Origin: Hysterium pulicare CBS 123377
Taxonomy: Eukaryota; Ascomycota; Dothideomycetes; Hysteriales; Hysteriaceae
NCBI GenBank assembly: GCA_000467715.1
Contig: AJFK01000065.1
Location: 91,793-155,792, forward strand
Direction of reading: 5' to 3'
Length of the DNA stretch: 64,000 nt
Below, piece after piece: positions 46,835 to 57,835 of the stretch. The position numbers and the translations under genes were made by a program. The notes below the pieces were generated by a model. The model saw nothing but the letters and a program-made list of their open reading frames with translations, had not been told where the DNA came from and made no database searches. How positions within the stretch are numbered: the stretch's first letter is position 1; every line of letters starts with the position of its first letter.

Positions 46835-47928
46835 ATGGAATCGCTACAGAAGGTCTATGACTCCATTGGGGTGAAGGTCGATGATCAATCTCCACTCACA
46901 CAAATTGCTCTCTCAGTCTTTTTTCTTGCTGGTGTATACACTATTAGTAAACCTTTCCTGAGCTACTTTCGTGCGCTGCTTAGTCTGTTCGTCCTCCCTG
47001 GCACGTCAGTACGTTGCTTCCCTAAAATCATTTCTTCCTCTCTATTTCGCTCTAATATCCATCCTAGCTGTCTAAATTTGGACCTCGCGGCTCTTGGGCC
47101 CTTATTACTGGCGCCTCCGACGGCATTGGAAAGGAATATGCTCTACAGCTTGCCTCCAAAGGCTACAACCTCCTTCTCGTCTCCCGCACAGAATCAAAAC
47201 TCACCTCTCTCGCCTCCGAGATCAGCGCCAAATATGGTGGCGAAGTCTCTACCAAGACACTTGCCATGGATTTCGCACGCAACGACGACATTGACTATGG
47301 TCGCATGAAGAAGTTAATCGAGGGCCTAGACGTTAGTATCCTGATCAACAATGTTGGGCTTAGCCACTCAATTCCAGTTCCGTTTGTGGATACTCCGCAC
47401 AAGGAGATGACGGATATAATCATGATCAATTGTCTAGCTACATTGCGCGTCACTCAACTCATAGCTCCAGGAATGATCTCGCGAAAGCGGGGCTTGATAT
47501 TGACGATGGCGTCCTTTGGCGGTATCGTACCGACTCCCCTGCTAGCAACGTACTCGGGCAGTAAAGCCTTTCTACAGCAATGGTCCACAGCTCTCGGCTC
47601 TGAGCTCTCTCGTTACAATGTCCACGTCCAGCTCGTTCAGTCTCACCTTGTCACAACCGCTATGTCGAAGATCAGACGATCGTCAGCTTTGGTGCCCACA
47701 CCGGAACAATTCGTACGGGCTGCATTGGGGAAGATTGGCAGAAGTGGTGGCGCGCAAGGGATTGCGTACACGAGCTCCCCGTATTGGAGCCATGGATTGG
47801 TGCAATGGGGTCTACAGACTTTTGCCGGAACCATGAACAATTTTGTAGTGGATAGGAACAGGGTCATGCATGAGGACATCAGGAAGAGAGCTTTGAGGAA
47901 GGCCGAGAGGGAAGCGAAGAAGCAATGA
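46835..47928 (+). CDS. IFA38: Very-long-chain 3-oxoacyl-CoA reductase
   Basis: ER enzyme of the fatty-acid elongase cycle, reducing 3-ketoacyl-CoA with NADPH. Two exons (46835-47008 and 47068-47928) give 344 residues. The N-terminus has a membrane segment, [19 protein letters not shown]. The Rossmann motif is [19 protein letters not shown], the structural motif [15 protein letters not shown], and the catalytic Ser/Tyr/Lys appear in [12 protein letters not shown] and [12 protein letters not shown]. The C-terminus is lysine-rich ([12 protein letters not shown]), near but not exactly a KKxx ER-retrieval signal. Yeast homologue: YBR159w/IFA38. It shares a 212-bp promoter with RPS11. Confidence 0.93.
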
Positions 47929-48223
47929 GAACGACTCTTTCAAGCCCAATCTATACGTTTTTGCTTTTACGAGCATTAAGACGATATCGCGCCTGAGTCC
48001 TTCATCCCGTAATCATGATTCGCCGAACCACGATGCCTCTCAACGCTCACTGGATGCCCACTAGATGTAAAAACCATGTTCTAGAATCGTAACCTTCTAT
48101 GAAATTTTTATGAAAAGTGTAGTGCTTTCAAATTTAAGTGCAACCTATCACTTATCTCAACGCCAAAAGCGCACTCTGATATCTAAGGTCGCTACCCAAA
48201 AATGCCTCTGTCTCTTATTCACC

Positions 48224-48718
48224 TCAATTGAGATCAAAGTTCCTTCTCTCATGGTCCGTTATCGCTTGGACTTTCTTTGCGCTCGCACTATTTGCATCAA
48301 ACCTATATCCAAGCCACTCTTTTGCCAATCTTCTAGCGAGCTCAATTCCCACTACTCGTTCTCCCATACAAAGGACTTGGGCATCGTTGCTCAGAATCGC
48401 CCTTTCGACGCTAAAGCTATCATGCGCCGTCACAGCCCGAATACCTGGCACCTTGTTGGCACTGATGGCAACACCAAGGCCAGTCCCGCAGATCAAAATG
48501 GCACGGTCGGCTTTTCCTTCATTTATGAGCTTCGCTGCATCGACAGCAATATGAGGATACGCCGTTTTATCGACAGTCTCCGCAACTCCAACGTCCGTGA
48601 CGGATGCAACCCGTGGGTCGGTCTCCAGGTCCGCCACGATGGCTTTCTTGTAGTTGACGCCAGCATCGTCGCTGCCGATGGCGATGCGGAGAGGCTTGAC
48701 TTCGGAGTCGACGGCCAT
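48224..48718 (-). CDS. RpiB/LacA/LacB-family sugar-phosphate isomerase
   Basis: Single exon, 164 residues from the ATG at 48718. The frame is open further upstream without an ATG. RpiB-family marks are [18 protein letters not shown] near the N-terminus, [40 protein letters not shown] and [20 protein letters not shown]. The Cys in ICGTGLG corresponds to the catalytic Cys of RpiB. Family members isomerise ribose-5-phosphate, allose-6-phosphate, galactose-6-phosphate or tetrose phosphates; the fungal substrate cannot be told. Most fungi use RpiA for the pentose pathway, so this one is probably accessory. Confidence 0.88.
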   Translation of the reverse strand: MAVDSEVKPLRIAIGSDDAGVNYKKAIVADLETDPRVASVTDVGVAETVDKTAYPHIAVDAAKLINEGKADRAILICGTGLGVAISANKVPGIRAVTAHDSFSVERAILSNDAQVLCMGERVVGIELARRLAKEWLGYRFDANSASAKKVQAITDHERRNFDLN

Positions 48719-48770
48719 GGCGGTGATGTCACTGGTGTATTTTTTCAACGAACCGCACGCTTTTGAGGTA

Positions 48771-49040
48771 CTAGAGTTGGCTGGTATCGTATTCGCCTTC
48801 GGTCTTGCTCTGAGCTGGGCTTGAAGGCTTCTTTTCGATAATTGTGGTCTTGCCGTCGATTATTCGCTCGGCGCGATATCCGCAAGGGCCAGTGATCAGT
48901 GAGACGAAACTGCTTCCAGAAGTTGGATTGGGATGTTCAACGACCTTGGTCTTGAGTGTATCGTTGTGATGAATGCGCTCGTAAGAGGTCGTAGTGTCAG
49001 ACTGGACAGAGAGGGACAGTTGTACACGCTTTTTGCCCAT
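48771..49040 (-). CDS. Small hypothetical protein upstream of RpiB-like gene
   Basis: 89-codon open frame from the ATG at 49040, ending 52 bases before the RpiB-like start on the same strand. The product begins [20 protein letters not shown] and ends in a polar tail ([18 protein letters not shown]). No family recognised. A hypothetical 40-nt intron (GTACCT..ACCAG) overlapping its stop would fuse it in frame to the RpiB-like protein, but 40 nt is too short for a normal fungal intron and no branch site is visible. It may be a separate small gene or an upstream ORF. Confidence 0.35.
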   Translation of the reverse strand: MGKKRVQLSLSVQSDTTTSYERIHHNDTLKTKVVEHPNPTSGSSFVSLITGPCGYRAERIIDGKTTIIEKKPSSPAQSKTEGEYDTSQL

Positions 49041-49720
49041 GATGAACCATGCGGAGTAGGATGATCTAACGTTAATCTATGAGCAGTTTAGAGTGGAGTG
49101 GCATACTGGAAACGGTAACCCGTGCGGACCTTCTTTGGCCGTGGAAAATCTGGGGTCTCCACATTGTAGTCACGTGACCTAGCAGCGTAACGAGGTAGTT
49201 CGGCCAACATACATTGGAGATTCTGTGTGAATGTAAATCATCAATATATTTCAAACTATATTTTATTCTTTTCCGACCTTATGAAAGCCCAGATCATGAT
49301 TATTTCCCGAGTCCCTACCCCCTATCCTTTAACGCTTCCTAGACGGCATAACAACACCTAGGTATTGTACAATACGCCCTTGAGAATGGTTCTCAAACTT
49401 ATCCAACTAAGAACTTACACTTTTGCAGAACCATACCATATCATATTAGGGCCACATGACAGCGAACATCTCCGGGATCCTGCCCCTGTCCTTGTGTCGC
49501 CTTAGAATTCCCGCCGGATCATAGCAATCGTGCATAGGAGTAGTCGGACATGCCATGTCTGTGATGACATTTTCCAAGCCGAAAATAGATAGATACGCAT
49601 CGATTACGACCATATAGCCTTAGAAATTGTTAAGACCATTGATCTGGCCGTTGACTTCGCCATTGATGCCGAAAAATTGGAACCTAATTGTGTAGGAAAG
49701 ACGTACTCGTCAGCTCAAGC
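49041..49720. other. Intergenic, about 680 bases
   Basis: 3' flank of the FarA-like gene and promoter of the downstream minus-strand genes. No element recognised. Confidence 0.5.
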
Positions 49721-52700
49721 TCATCCACCATTGAATGCGGCTTGTTGATGATTATAGAAGTTCATAAGGTCCGAAGGATCGCCGGTGGAATTGGACTGGA
49801 GAAAAACGTACCAGTCCTCCACATTCAATGTCGTGGGCACGATTGGATTATGGCGCCCACCACTGCTATTGCTCCACGCATCATCTCCAGCTGTGCTCTG
49901 TTGGCCCATCATATCCATTTGCGTCCACCCTTGTGGGTCAGTTTGATCTAAACCTGAATGCATTTGCATTGTTGTACTCTGTTGCGCCTGCATGTGCTGC
50001 GGTTGAGACTGCATAGTCGGGTTGTGAGGGTGCATGGGCATTGATTGCTGTGGACGAGACAGAGCCGGGTCGACTAAGCTTTGATTTTGAACAGGGGAAA
50101 TTTGCGGAAAATTCACTTGGGTATCGGCAGGAAAGAGTTGATCAGGCTGAAAGTTCTGCCACAGCTCTTGGGAAATGTTTGGAGAGTTACGTGTGACCAA
50201 GAAAAGCTCAGGCGGTGTACCAGGGTAAGAATAAGAGGGATTGAAAGGCGTTGTTGGGCGAGTACCCGATCTTGAAGGCCCCATGAAGGCGTCGCTATTC
50301 TGCCGCGGCATATGCGGAGAGGCTGCTGTCATATTCGGCATCGGCTGTTGTGGTAATTCACGAGAAGGTGTCACCGCCGGCGTTTGTGGTCTGGAACGCT
50401 CATATGACACCTGTGGTGCCGGCTGGGCGTTGGAGAAGCCAATGTCCATATCATCAAACTTCCGCTTTGTAGGCTCTTGTGCAGGTTTTGGCGGTGGTAG
50501 AGGTCCGGTAGATTGTTTGTTCTTCTGGTGTCGCTTTCCAGCCGCTTTCTGGAGCCTCTCTTCTAAATGCTTGTTGCCGAGAATCGATTCAAAGAGAGTA
50601 TGTACCATCTTTGCCACAAGCCACACCTTGGAGACCTCCTTCAATGCATCCATACATACTTGGAGACGTTGTTCAGTTGCAGAAACAATAGATTTGTTTG
50701 ACGACCGCATCTGGTACACATGCATAATGAGTGCTGAAAATAGGCTGTAAACTCTACGAGGATGTCAGTGGCTCCTGCTCGATCTGATAGTCTTTAGTGC
50801 TTACATGAAAGCTGGGGTATAACGAAGTTCGTCATGAGCGCGCAAATTCTCGATGATTGACGTGATCATTGCAGCCGCCTGATAGGCAATGTTGCGCGAT
50901 GGATATGCCGTCTCCTCGAAACCGTTCTGAGCATTGGTCTTCGGTGAGCCAGCCGGTGGCATATGGGCTCGGTGAAGCAAACAGAGCGTGGTACTGCGAG
51001 AATTAGTACCAGACGATAAAATGCACAATATGGAACAGCGTACTAGTAATTCGAATGAAGTAAAGCTGCCCAAAAATGATGACGAGACCTGTCCCACTGG
51101 ACATCTGGGGGACAGTGTTGCAGCCAGTCGGCCAGTGCCATGTCGCTATGTGTTAGGTCGATCGCATTGGTTCGACGATATTTGGATGCCACTGAATACT
51201 GCTGTGATAAGACCAGACCCATGATTTCGCACAGTTTAACATAATTGATAAAGAAATGAACGTGAACCAAATCCGGCGGGTATTCGGCAGGACGATCAGG
51301 CTCATCTTCAATGAAATCATCTTCCGATATCATCTCTACATCCGAGTCTTCGGGATTGATGGCCACGGGTCTCCCAAGCGCGACGGCGACTGATCGGTCT
51401 CTTGAAAAGAGAGTCCACCATATACGTTTCCATAATCTTTTATCCGACCTGCTCAGCTGCGAGCCTTCTACGCTGTTTTCTTTTAGTAATCTCAATGATC
51501 AGCCAACTACCTCTGAAAAACTTACCTTCTGTGCATCCCAGAACCTTGAGCCACGACGATGCCTACCCTGCTCCAGTAGAAGACATTTTTTGTAACATCT
51601 ATATTCGGGGTCAGACGCAGCCACGTCAGGCGAAACAATTCAAGATTTACCTTCTGGGCCTTCCCAATACCATCCCATGAGAATGACCGACTGCACAATG
51701 GTGACTCGGTCATCTTCGTAATTTGCGTCATAGAGCGCTTTTGCACGCTTGTAGAACGTCATTGCTGCAGGCGTGGTCGAACCGGAGGAGTCCATCAATT
51801 GCGGATTTGTACATACGCGAGAGCCGGCAAGCAGTATCGCCTGGAGAAGGAGCAGAGAAGGGGGATTCTTCGCATCACGGTATTGGCGCATGAAACGACT
51901 CCGGTTGATGACAGGCACTACCGGCGCTACCCATTTAAAGAAAGCGTCAACGAGTTCATCACAAAGCGCTCTTGGAGGTAACAGGAATGCCCCTCGCTGG
52001 TGTAATATTTCTATTTCCATGTTGTCCAACTCGTTCACCCGGGCTTTCGCTCCGCGTACGTTCTCGGGCAAAGGATAATGGACAACGTCGGTGGTACCAT
52101 AGCGGTCATGGACGAGCAGTGAAAGGTTTGATGACTCCCCTAAGTAGGCGACGCGTCCGGCTTCCTTTATAGGGGCTCTTGCAAATTTTGGTTTCATGAA
52201 CTGTACGTATGTCCCGTTGTGAGTGGCTTGCTGCGCCGCATATGCATTGGATACGGTGGTAGACGGTGTTCCATCGGGAGAGTTGTATGCCGTGGTTTTA
52301 TCTCGAGGTGCTACCGCTTCCCCTGGCTGTCCATTTGTGGTTGCTGGAGATGCATCCACCTCATTCTGGCTGTCGCCTCGCTCACTACGAAAATAAGATG
52401 CATCAGTTCAACGGACTCTCGATTTCGCGAGAAATGAGAGTAGATCAAGGCTCATACCTGTCCGCGTCCTTGCTCTTCGACTGGGTTTTCTTGCGCTTTG
52501 GCGTTGGGATTCGACACTCGATGGAAAAGGCGGTGCAATTTGTGCACGGCACTCCCAAACTAGCAGCATCGCATCGTACCTATGGACTGTTATACGCCGC
52601 CGTCAACTTGAGAAGTTGAACGCAGAATCACTCACTTTGCGCGCATGGCAAGCTGCCAGTCTCCAAGTTAGCAGACATAAAACTTTGAAGAGAGACCTCG

Positions 52701-52996
52701 GCACCGAGGCATTGTGGGGATATAAGATGACAAAAGAGCCCATCAAGCTCATTCCCCAACAAACCAGATCAACATAACATGACTATAAAGGACGCACTCA
52801 CTTTCGCATGCCCTGCTGGCGCGCTGCCTCCTGAACGATGGATGGCCGATAACTTGTGTGTTCCTAGAATGCTGTGGTGAGCGAGAGCAGTCGAGAGGTT
52901 TGCGGAGGGAAACGCATACGGCACTGGATTGCCCTGAACCTGAGGAAGTGGTTGAGTAGCAGCAGAAGCGGCCATGAAGCTGTGTTCGCCTGACAT
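49721..52996 (-). CDS. FarA/Ctf1-type Zn2Cys6 regulator of fatty-acid use
   Basis: Nine exons: 52996-52920, 52863-52802, 52652-52636, 52579-52458, 52384-51651, 51598-51526, 51472-51044, 50993-50805 and 50753-49721; 911 residues. The zinc cluster is built from three exons and reads RRQRASRACE, then TCHARK, then VRCDAASLGVPCTNC and TAFSIECRIPTPKRKK. This is the distinctive form of FarA and cutinase factor Ctf1, which activate beta-oxidation, lipid and cutin-degradation genes. The fungal regulatory domain follows: PPRALCDELVDAFFKWVAPV, FYKRAKALYDANYEDD, KRIWWTLFSRDRSVAVALGR. The C-terminus is Gln/Pro/Met-rich, fitting a transactivation region. Exon 3 is just 17 nt. The intron at 52653-52801 (149 nt) is the longest. 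Confidence 0.88.
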
Positions 52997-54404
52997 ATTT
53001 GTCGCGATAGCTAATAGTACTGAGGTTGTAGGTCTGTAGTCGTGTAGGAAGTAGTGGGCGCCCAGGATCTGCGGCTGGGACAGTTTAGGAGCGGCGTTAG
53101 CCAATCTAGACACAATCCCGACGCCCCTCCTTTCGCTGGTTGTGTGATGAGGAGTAATGCCGTACAAAAGTGTGTTGTATTATTGCTCGCCAGTAGCACG
53201 GCGAAGACCTGATTGTCGTGCCGTCTGCTTTTCGTGGCGTCTGGGTGAATAATAGTCGCGATGGAACCCGGAGCTTTCCAAGTTCCCTTGTCCGCGCCTT
53301 CCCCGCCATCTCTTTGAGCATGTGTGCCGCTCCTCAAACCCTTTCAGCACATGTTGAAGCACATGTTGAAGCACATGTTGAAGCACATGTCACACGGCTG
53401 CGGATTGATGGTCAATTTCTTGATGGAAAGCGGAATGCCCGCTCTATTGCTTTCTCGCGCTACCTAGGATACGTCGATGCACCAGCCCGCTGTCAATCAC
53501 CACTTCGCCAACAGTGTCCGCTAGCCCTACGGCCAAGTTTGCTCCGCAGCGGCCGTCGAGAGCATTGGTGCTCCTAACCGCCCTTGGGTACTCAACAGTT
53601 AAATTGAAACGCTCTTCCGTAGCCCGGTAGGAATTGCTGCTCTTCCTTCTGCGGCCATCCTTCCAATGCAGGCAGGCGAGCAAAGCGTGCAAAATCTCAG
53701 CACGTATATGGCTGTCGCTATCGAGTTGGAGTGTCCTGCGCACTCTGAGCATGACTCTGATGATCGCGGTATGCTATATTTTCAGATAAACCGTCCGAAT
53801 ATCAATCATCACATTGACTTTCCGCCTTCGGAAGTGGCGCGTTGTCCTTCACCCAGGTATGGAAGGTGCCCAGATCACCCTTTCGAACTCACCTCCGACA
53901 GTGCAATCTCGCATTTATTGAACAAGTACATAGGTACGTTCGCCAGTCGACTTGTCTTTTTGAAACGCGTTTAGAAACGTAGTATTTGGCGAAATTCCAG
54001 CTTTTCGGCTACGATCCGTAAATACCTGCAAGAAATCATTACAGCTGATAGAATCTTGCGCTACTCTGTTACATGTACGGAGTAAAGGGTTCTGCTTCTC
54101 ACGATTGACGTGACCTCTTGAGACAAACTTGAATTTGGTAGACTTCAAGATTCTCCTCCTCAAAACACGCGAAGATGTTCAGCGATTCTAAAAAGTCCAG
54201 ACTCTAAACAGCAGTGAAACAAGCCGACCGTTACAATTCCACCGAGGCCTAGAAACGTCCGGAGAGATGGCCTAACATCCAAATCAACTGGGTTCTATCT
54301 CATCTTTAACGATCAAGCGCCCGACATCCTAGGTATCCTGAATAAGTCGTAATTGAGCTCCATAGCGACTTCGATCTTGCCCCTTAGCCATAAGTTCTTC
54401 AACT
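52997..54404. other. Intergenic, about 1.4 kb, FarA-like promoter
   Basis: Upstream region of the FarA-like gene, containing a 12-bp tandem repeat, and the 3' flank of the NUDIX gene. Open frames here have no recognisable product. Confidence 0.5.
53347..53390. repeat. 12-bp tandem repeat with CACATG/ACATGT core
   Basis: GCACATGTTGAA repeated 3.7 times without mismatch, about 350 bases upstream of the FarA-like start codon. Each copy holds the palindrome ACATGT inside CACATG, an E-box-like hexamer. Confidence 0.9.
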
Positions 54405-54999
54405 TTAGGCAGGTCTAAGCCTAAATGCATCCAACTTTATGATTTTGTTTGGCGGCGATATGTACTCTAGCGTGATATTATTGGTCTTCTCCTTTTCGAC
54501 CTCTTCCTCTGTTGCCCACAGGTACCGTTGATGTTCAGTCTCATCCAACACAACGGTATCGTAGACCTCAACCTCAACCTCAAAAATCAATTTGACCCAT
54601 CGTTCGGTTTTCCCATGATAAGGTAAGTCTCCCCAGTCAAATTGCCCTACCTTTCTAATGAATTTCTTCACAATAAGGCCAGCCTCCTCTTTTAATTCCC
54701 TTGCAACTCCATGTAGAATCGTCTCATCGGTGTCCTCGCATTTTCCGCCGGGTATCTCCTTCGCAAAGTATGTAATCAGCACAGATTTTGTAGGTATTAA
54801 TTCCAAAAATTACCCAGCAGTTTGGAAACGCCCTTTCAGAGGCGCTGCGCTGGACAAGCAGCAATGTGTCATTGCGAAATACCACGGCCCCCACAGCTAA
54901 CTGTTGGTATTCATCATTCTGGCGCAAAAATTCAGGAGCAGAGATCAAGTAGCCGTTGAGTGATGGCGGAACGTCGAGTCGAGTCTTAGGTTCTGACAT
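54405..54999 (-). CDS. NUDIX hydrolase
   Basis: Two exons (54999-54814 and 54758-54405) give 179 residues. The 55-nt intron starts GTAATT, carries a TGCTGAT branch-like site and ends AAG. The join restores NCWEIPGGKCEDTDETIL. The NUDIX box G-x5-E-x7-REUxEExGU is complete: GGKCEDTDETILHGVAREL then KEEAGL. These residues bind the metal ion that hydrolyses nucleoside-diphosphate-linked substrates. The substrate cannot be predicted. I use the ATG at 54999; the frame reaches back to 55038 but only with GTG. Confidence 0.87.
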
Positions 55000-55624
55000 A
55001 GTGTTGGCACACCACCTTAATTGACCAAGATTTTTCACTTAACGACCGAAACGAGACGGAGTGAAGGGACTGTCACAGGTCGATGAGGGAAACCTGGAAA
55101 GTGGGGAGGTTCGATTAAGAAATATATGTTGTAGCCTAACTTTCCACCATCTCATACGTATGTCACATCGCCATTCTCGATTCAACACAGCTCCCATTAC
55201 AAGTACTCCCCAAAAAAACACCAAGGAGAGTTAATATTCAAGGCGCACAGCTGGAAGAATGAATGCCCGGATTGGCAGAAACTGGCCGCGATGTCTATCC
55301 AGGTGGATTTAAGATTTACTTAGACGCGAAATGATCCCATGCACGTGTGGGTCAACCTCGGCGAACAATTATTGTAATGCTTCGGAAATTGGATACCACT
55401 ATGAGAGAGTACCAAGATCTGTAGTATCTATTCACTTCATTCAAGAAGGTCAACTTTGTTGTTCCTCGCACGGGCCAACCCGCGGGTTATTTAGAGATGC
55501 ACCCAAACATTGCCAACGCCCCGCCCGTCGCGTCTAGAGAACTGGAAACAACACCCTCCACTCCCAGCTACATCATTTCATCGGAACCCAGCGTATACCC
55601 GCTCTTTCAGGATTTCTCCTTACC
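55000..55624. other. Intergenic, divergent promoter region
   Basis: About 620 bases between divergent start codons. Nothing distinctive was recognised. Confidence 0.5.
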
Positions 55625-57325
55625 ATGCCGCGGCCGAAGCGGACGAAGCTCGCGTTAACGTGCGTGGACCAACAGCCGCAGCCTGCCAAGGCTGCTCCTA
55701 CTCGTCGCAACCCGGCTAGAATGTCTTCATATCAACTCGAGAACAACAGTGATGACAGTGATGGGCTTATAACTACAACGAAGCGGATACGTCTACGCAT
55801 GCCTTGGGAGCCAGAACCTCAAAAAAATGTCGACTTTACCATGACCGGCGCCCTACCAGAAGGCGAGGGCAACCTTCAGACCAGCTCGGTACGCGGCGCA
55901 CGGATAACTTTGGAGGGAATTCGACCAGATGATAATCCAACCACGGCTCTAGATGCGCTTAGGAGAAGACGCGACACTGCTAGGAAGCCTGAGCAAATGC
56001 AGCATAAAAGAACTCCGTCAGAGGCAGTCGCTGAGCCTCATCAGATCCACCTGGCTTCGTCTGATACTTCCCACAATGATAGTGCAAAGCCGCGCTCGCC
56101 CGCAGACACCGATCCCGACGAAACAAATCAAAACTTTGCTCCTACGCTCCATACACGATCACCATCAGCCCTAAAGCCGCATGGAACCCCTGCTATGGAA
56201 ACTTCGATACTAGCTTTAACAAACTTCAAACGCAGGTCGAGACAGCCAAGTATCCTCCGTATGGTACAGCAGGGCACTGATGATGAGGATGATGAGCTCA
56301 TGTTTGACGATCTCGACGATTTCAATCCAGACGACGAATCCACACCGCTTAGACTACAAAAGCCTATATCAGGAGATGCGACGATTCATGGTAACGAAGT
56401 GAGTTCTTCTGACTCCCATCATATGCCGGAATCAAGGAAGCGTAAATTAGGAAGCTCGCCAGAAGTTCAGGTTCCACGCTCATCCCCACCATCTGTACCC
56501 ATTCCTGACGATTGCGGTCGTGTGACATCTGTTCCATCTTCCGATTCTTCAAGCCTACCTGAGCCCGGAACAGAGGTACCGGCAGGCGTGTATGCAACTC
56601 GAGAGCCAGATGTGATGAGTGAGACATTGGCGCCTCCAAGATCGAGCAGTCCAACCGCGACGGAGGCTGCTACATCGATCGCTAAAGCTGCGGGAACCAC
56701 ATCTGACGGTCGTCAAACCAGAGCCAAGAGGAAGCATCATGAGCATGCCCTCCGAGATGCAGGAAAAAGAACTGCCTCCGATTATGAGGGTGAGACCAAA
56801 GTCCCACATGTCAAAGAGGCGCCGAATAAGACTTCTAAGGCGACAACCATATCGACTGCTAAACTCCAATTGCTCCTTCCGCAGCGGCGCAGACGTCCTC
56901 GAATCAATGTTCGCGATCAATTCGAGATACCGAGCTCAGATGGGGCTGGTGTATCAATACTTGAGTCCGATGAAGACGAACTGGGGCTCTCTGAAATTCG
57001 CAGTGCAGGCACGCGTGGGAAGAGGCCAAAATATCGCCCTAAGAAGCTATCCGGATATTCAAGGAAATCTGGAGTAGTAGCAGTAACAACTAGAAAGCAT
57101 ACGATGACTTACGGAACCCGTCGAATATCATCCGATAAGGAGAATGAGAGAACCCTTATGCAACAGGGAATATTCGAAGATGACGAACCGACCGAGGTAT
57201 CAGTAGACCATGTGAACAGCGCCGAGCTCAAAGCCGCAGCCAAGAAGTTTGAGGAAGTTGATGAATGGGAGATGGAGTTCGAGAGCGTTGATGTCGGTGG
57301 CGATAGTTCCAGCCCATGGAGATGA
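55625..57325 (+). CDS. Probable nuclear, largely disordered protein
   Basis: Single exon, 566 residues, starting with the ATG in ACCATGCCGC. The start MPRPKRTKLA and later RRRRPRINVRDQF, GKRPKYRPKK and TRAKRKHHEH patches point to the nucleus. Charged and Ser/Pro-rich sequence dominates. Three short islands look conserved in style: METSILALTNFKRRSRQPSI at about 190-210, a following acidic block ELMFDDLDDFNPDDESTP, and KLQLLLPQRRRRPRINVRD at about 420-440. A helical C-terminus ends AELKAAAKKFEEVDEWEMEF. I do not recognise the family; a chromatin or chromosome-segregation role would be a guess. Confidence 0.8.
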   Translation: MPRPKRTKLALTCVDQQPQPAKAAPTRRNPARMSSYQLENNSDDSDGLITTTKRIRLRMPWEPEPQKNVDFTMTGALPEGEGNLQTSSVRGARITLEGIRPDDNPTTALDALRRRRDTARKPEQMQHKRTPSEAVAEPHQIHLASSDTSHNDSAKPRSPADTDPDETNQNFAPTLHTRSPSALKPHGTPAMETSILALTNFKRRSRQPSILRMVQQGTDDEDDELMFDDLDDFNPDDESTPLRLQKPISGDATIHGNEVSSSDSHHMPESRKRKLGSSPEVQVPRSSPPSVPIPDDCGRVTSVPSSDSSSLPEPGTEVPAGVYATREPDVMSETLAPPRSSSPTATEAATSIAKAAGTTSDGRQTRAKRKHHEHALRDAGKRTASDYEGETKVPHVKEAPNKTSKATTISTAKLQLLLPQRRRRPRINVRDQFEIPSSDGAGVSILESDEDELGLSEIRSAGTRGKRPKYRPKKLSGYSRKSGVVAVTTRKHTMTYGTRRISSDKENERTLMQQGIFEDDEPTEVSVDHVNSAELKAAAKKFEEVDEWEMEFESVDVGGDSSSPWR

Positions 57326-57835
57326 CGGGGCATTTATTTTCTATTTTCCCCTCTTAACAAGCGCATTACCGTTGATGCAGCAAGAATGGGCGTCTAATGG
57401 CCAGTTTAAGGCCATGCAGCATGGAAGTCAGGGTTCAAGCGGCACGTTTGCAATTTCTGGGTCACAAGAGAAAGATGAGCAGCTATTACCTACATAAAGA
57501 GCCCTTGTCTACCTTTTATGTAACAATACTTGGTAATGGAGCAGACAAGTCCAACCAACGGTAGGTAGCTCTTAGCGCGATATGCGTTTCATACTTGTTC
57601 CGAATACGACTGTTATTTCCCACTAGCATTTGAATCATTCAGTAAGCGGTTATCCTCTCCCGTTTCAACCTAATGAGTCTAATTGTCCCTGTGTAGACAT
57701 GTGCTTGTTGAGACGAACCCACGACCATGGAGGTTTATAAGGCTCCCCTCTTTGTCAATTATCAAACAACGTCTTTGCACAACATACGATGCGGTAGCCC
57801 TCCGCTACCTCGATTAGAGCCAGCCGTCCTGCAGC

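Noticed and set aside
53666-53974. 102-codon plus-strand frame downstream of the 12-bp repeat
   Set aside because: No family resemblance, no splice partners, and located in the promoter interval of the FarA-like gene.
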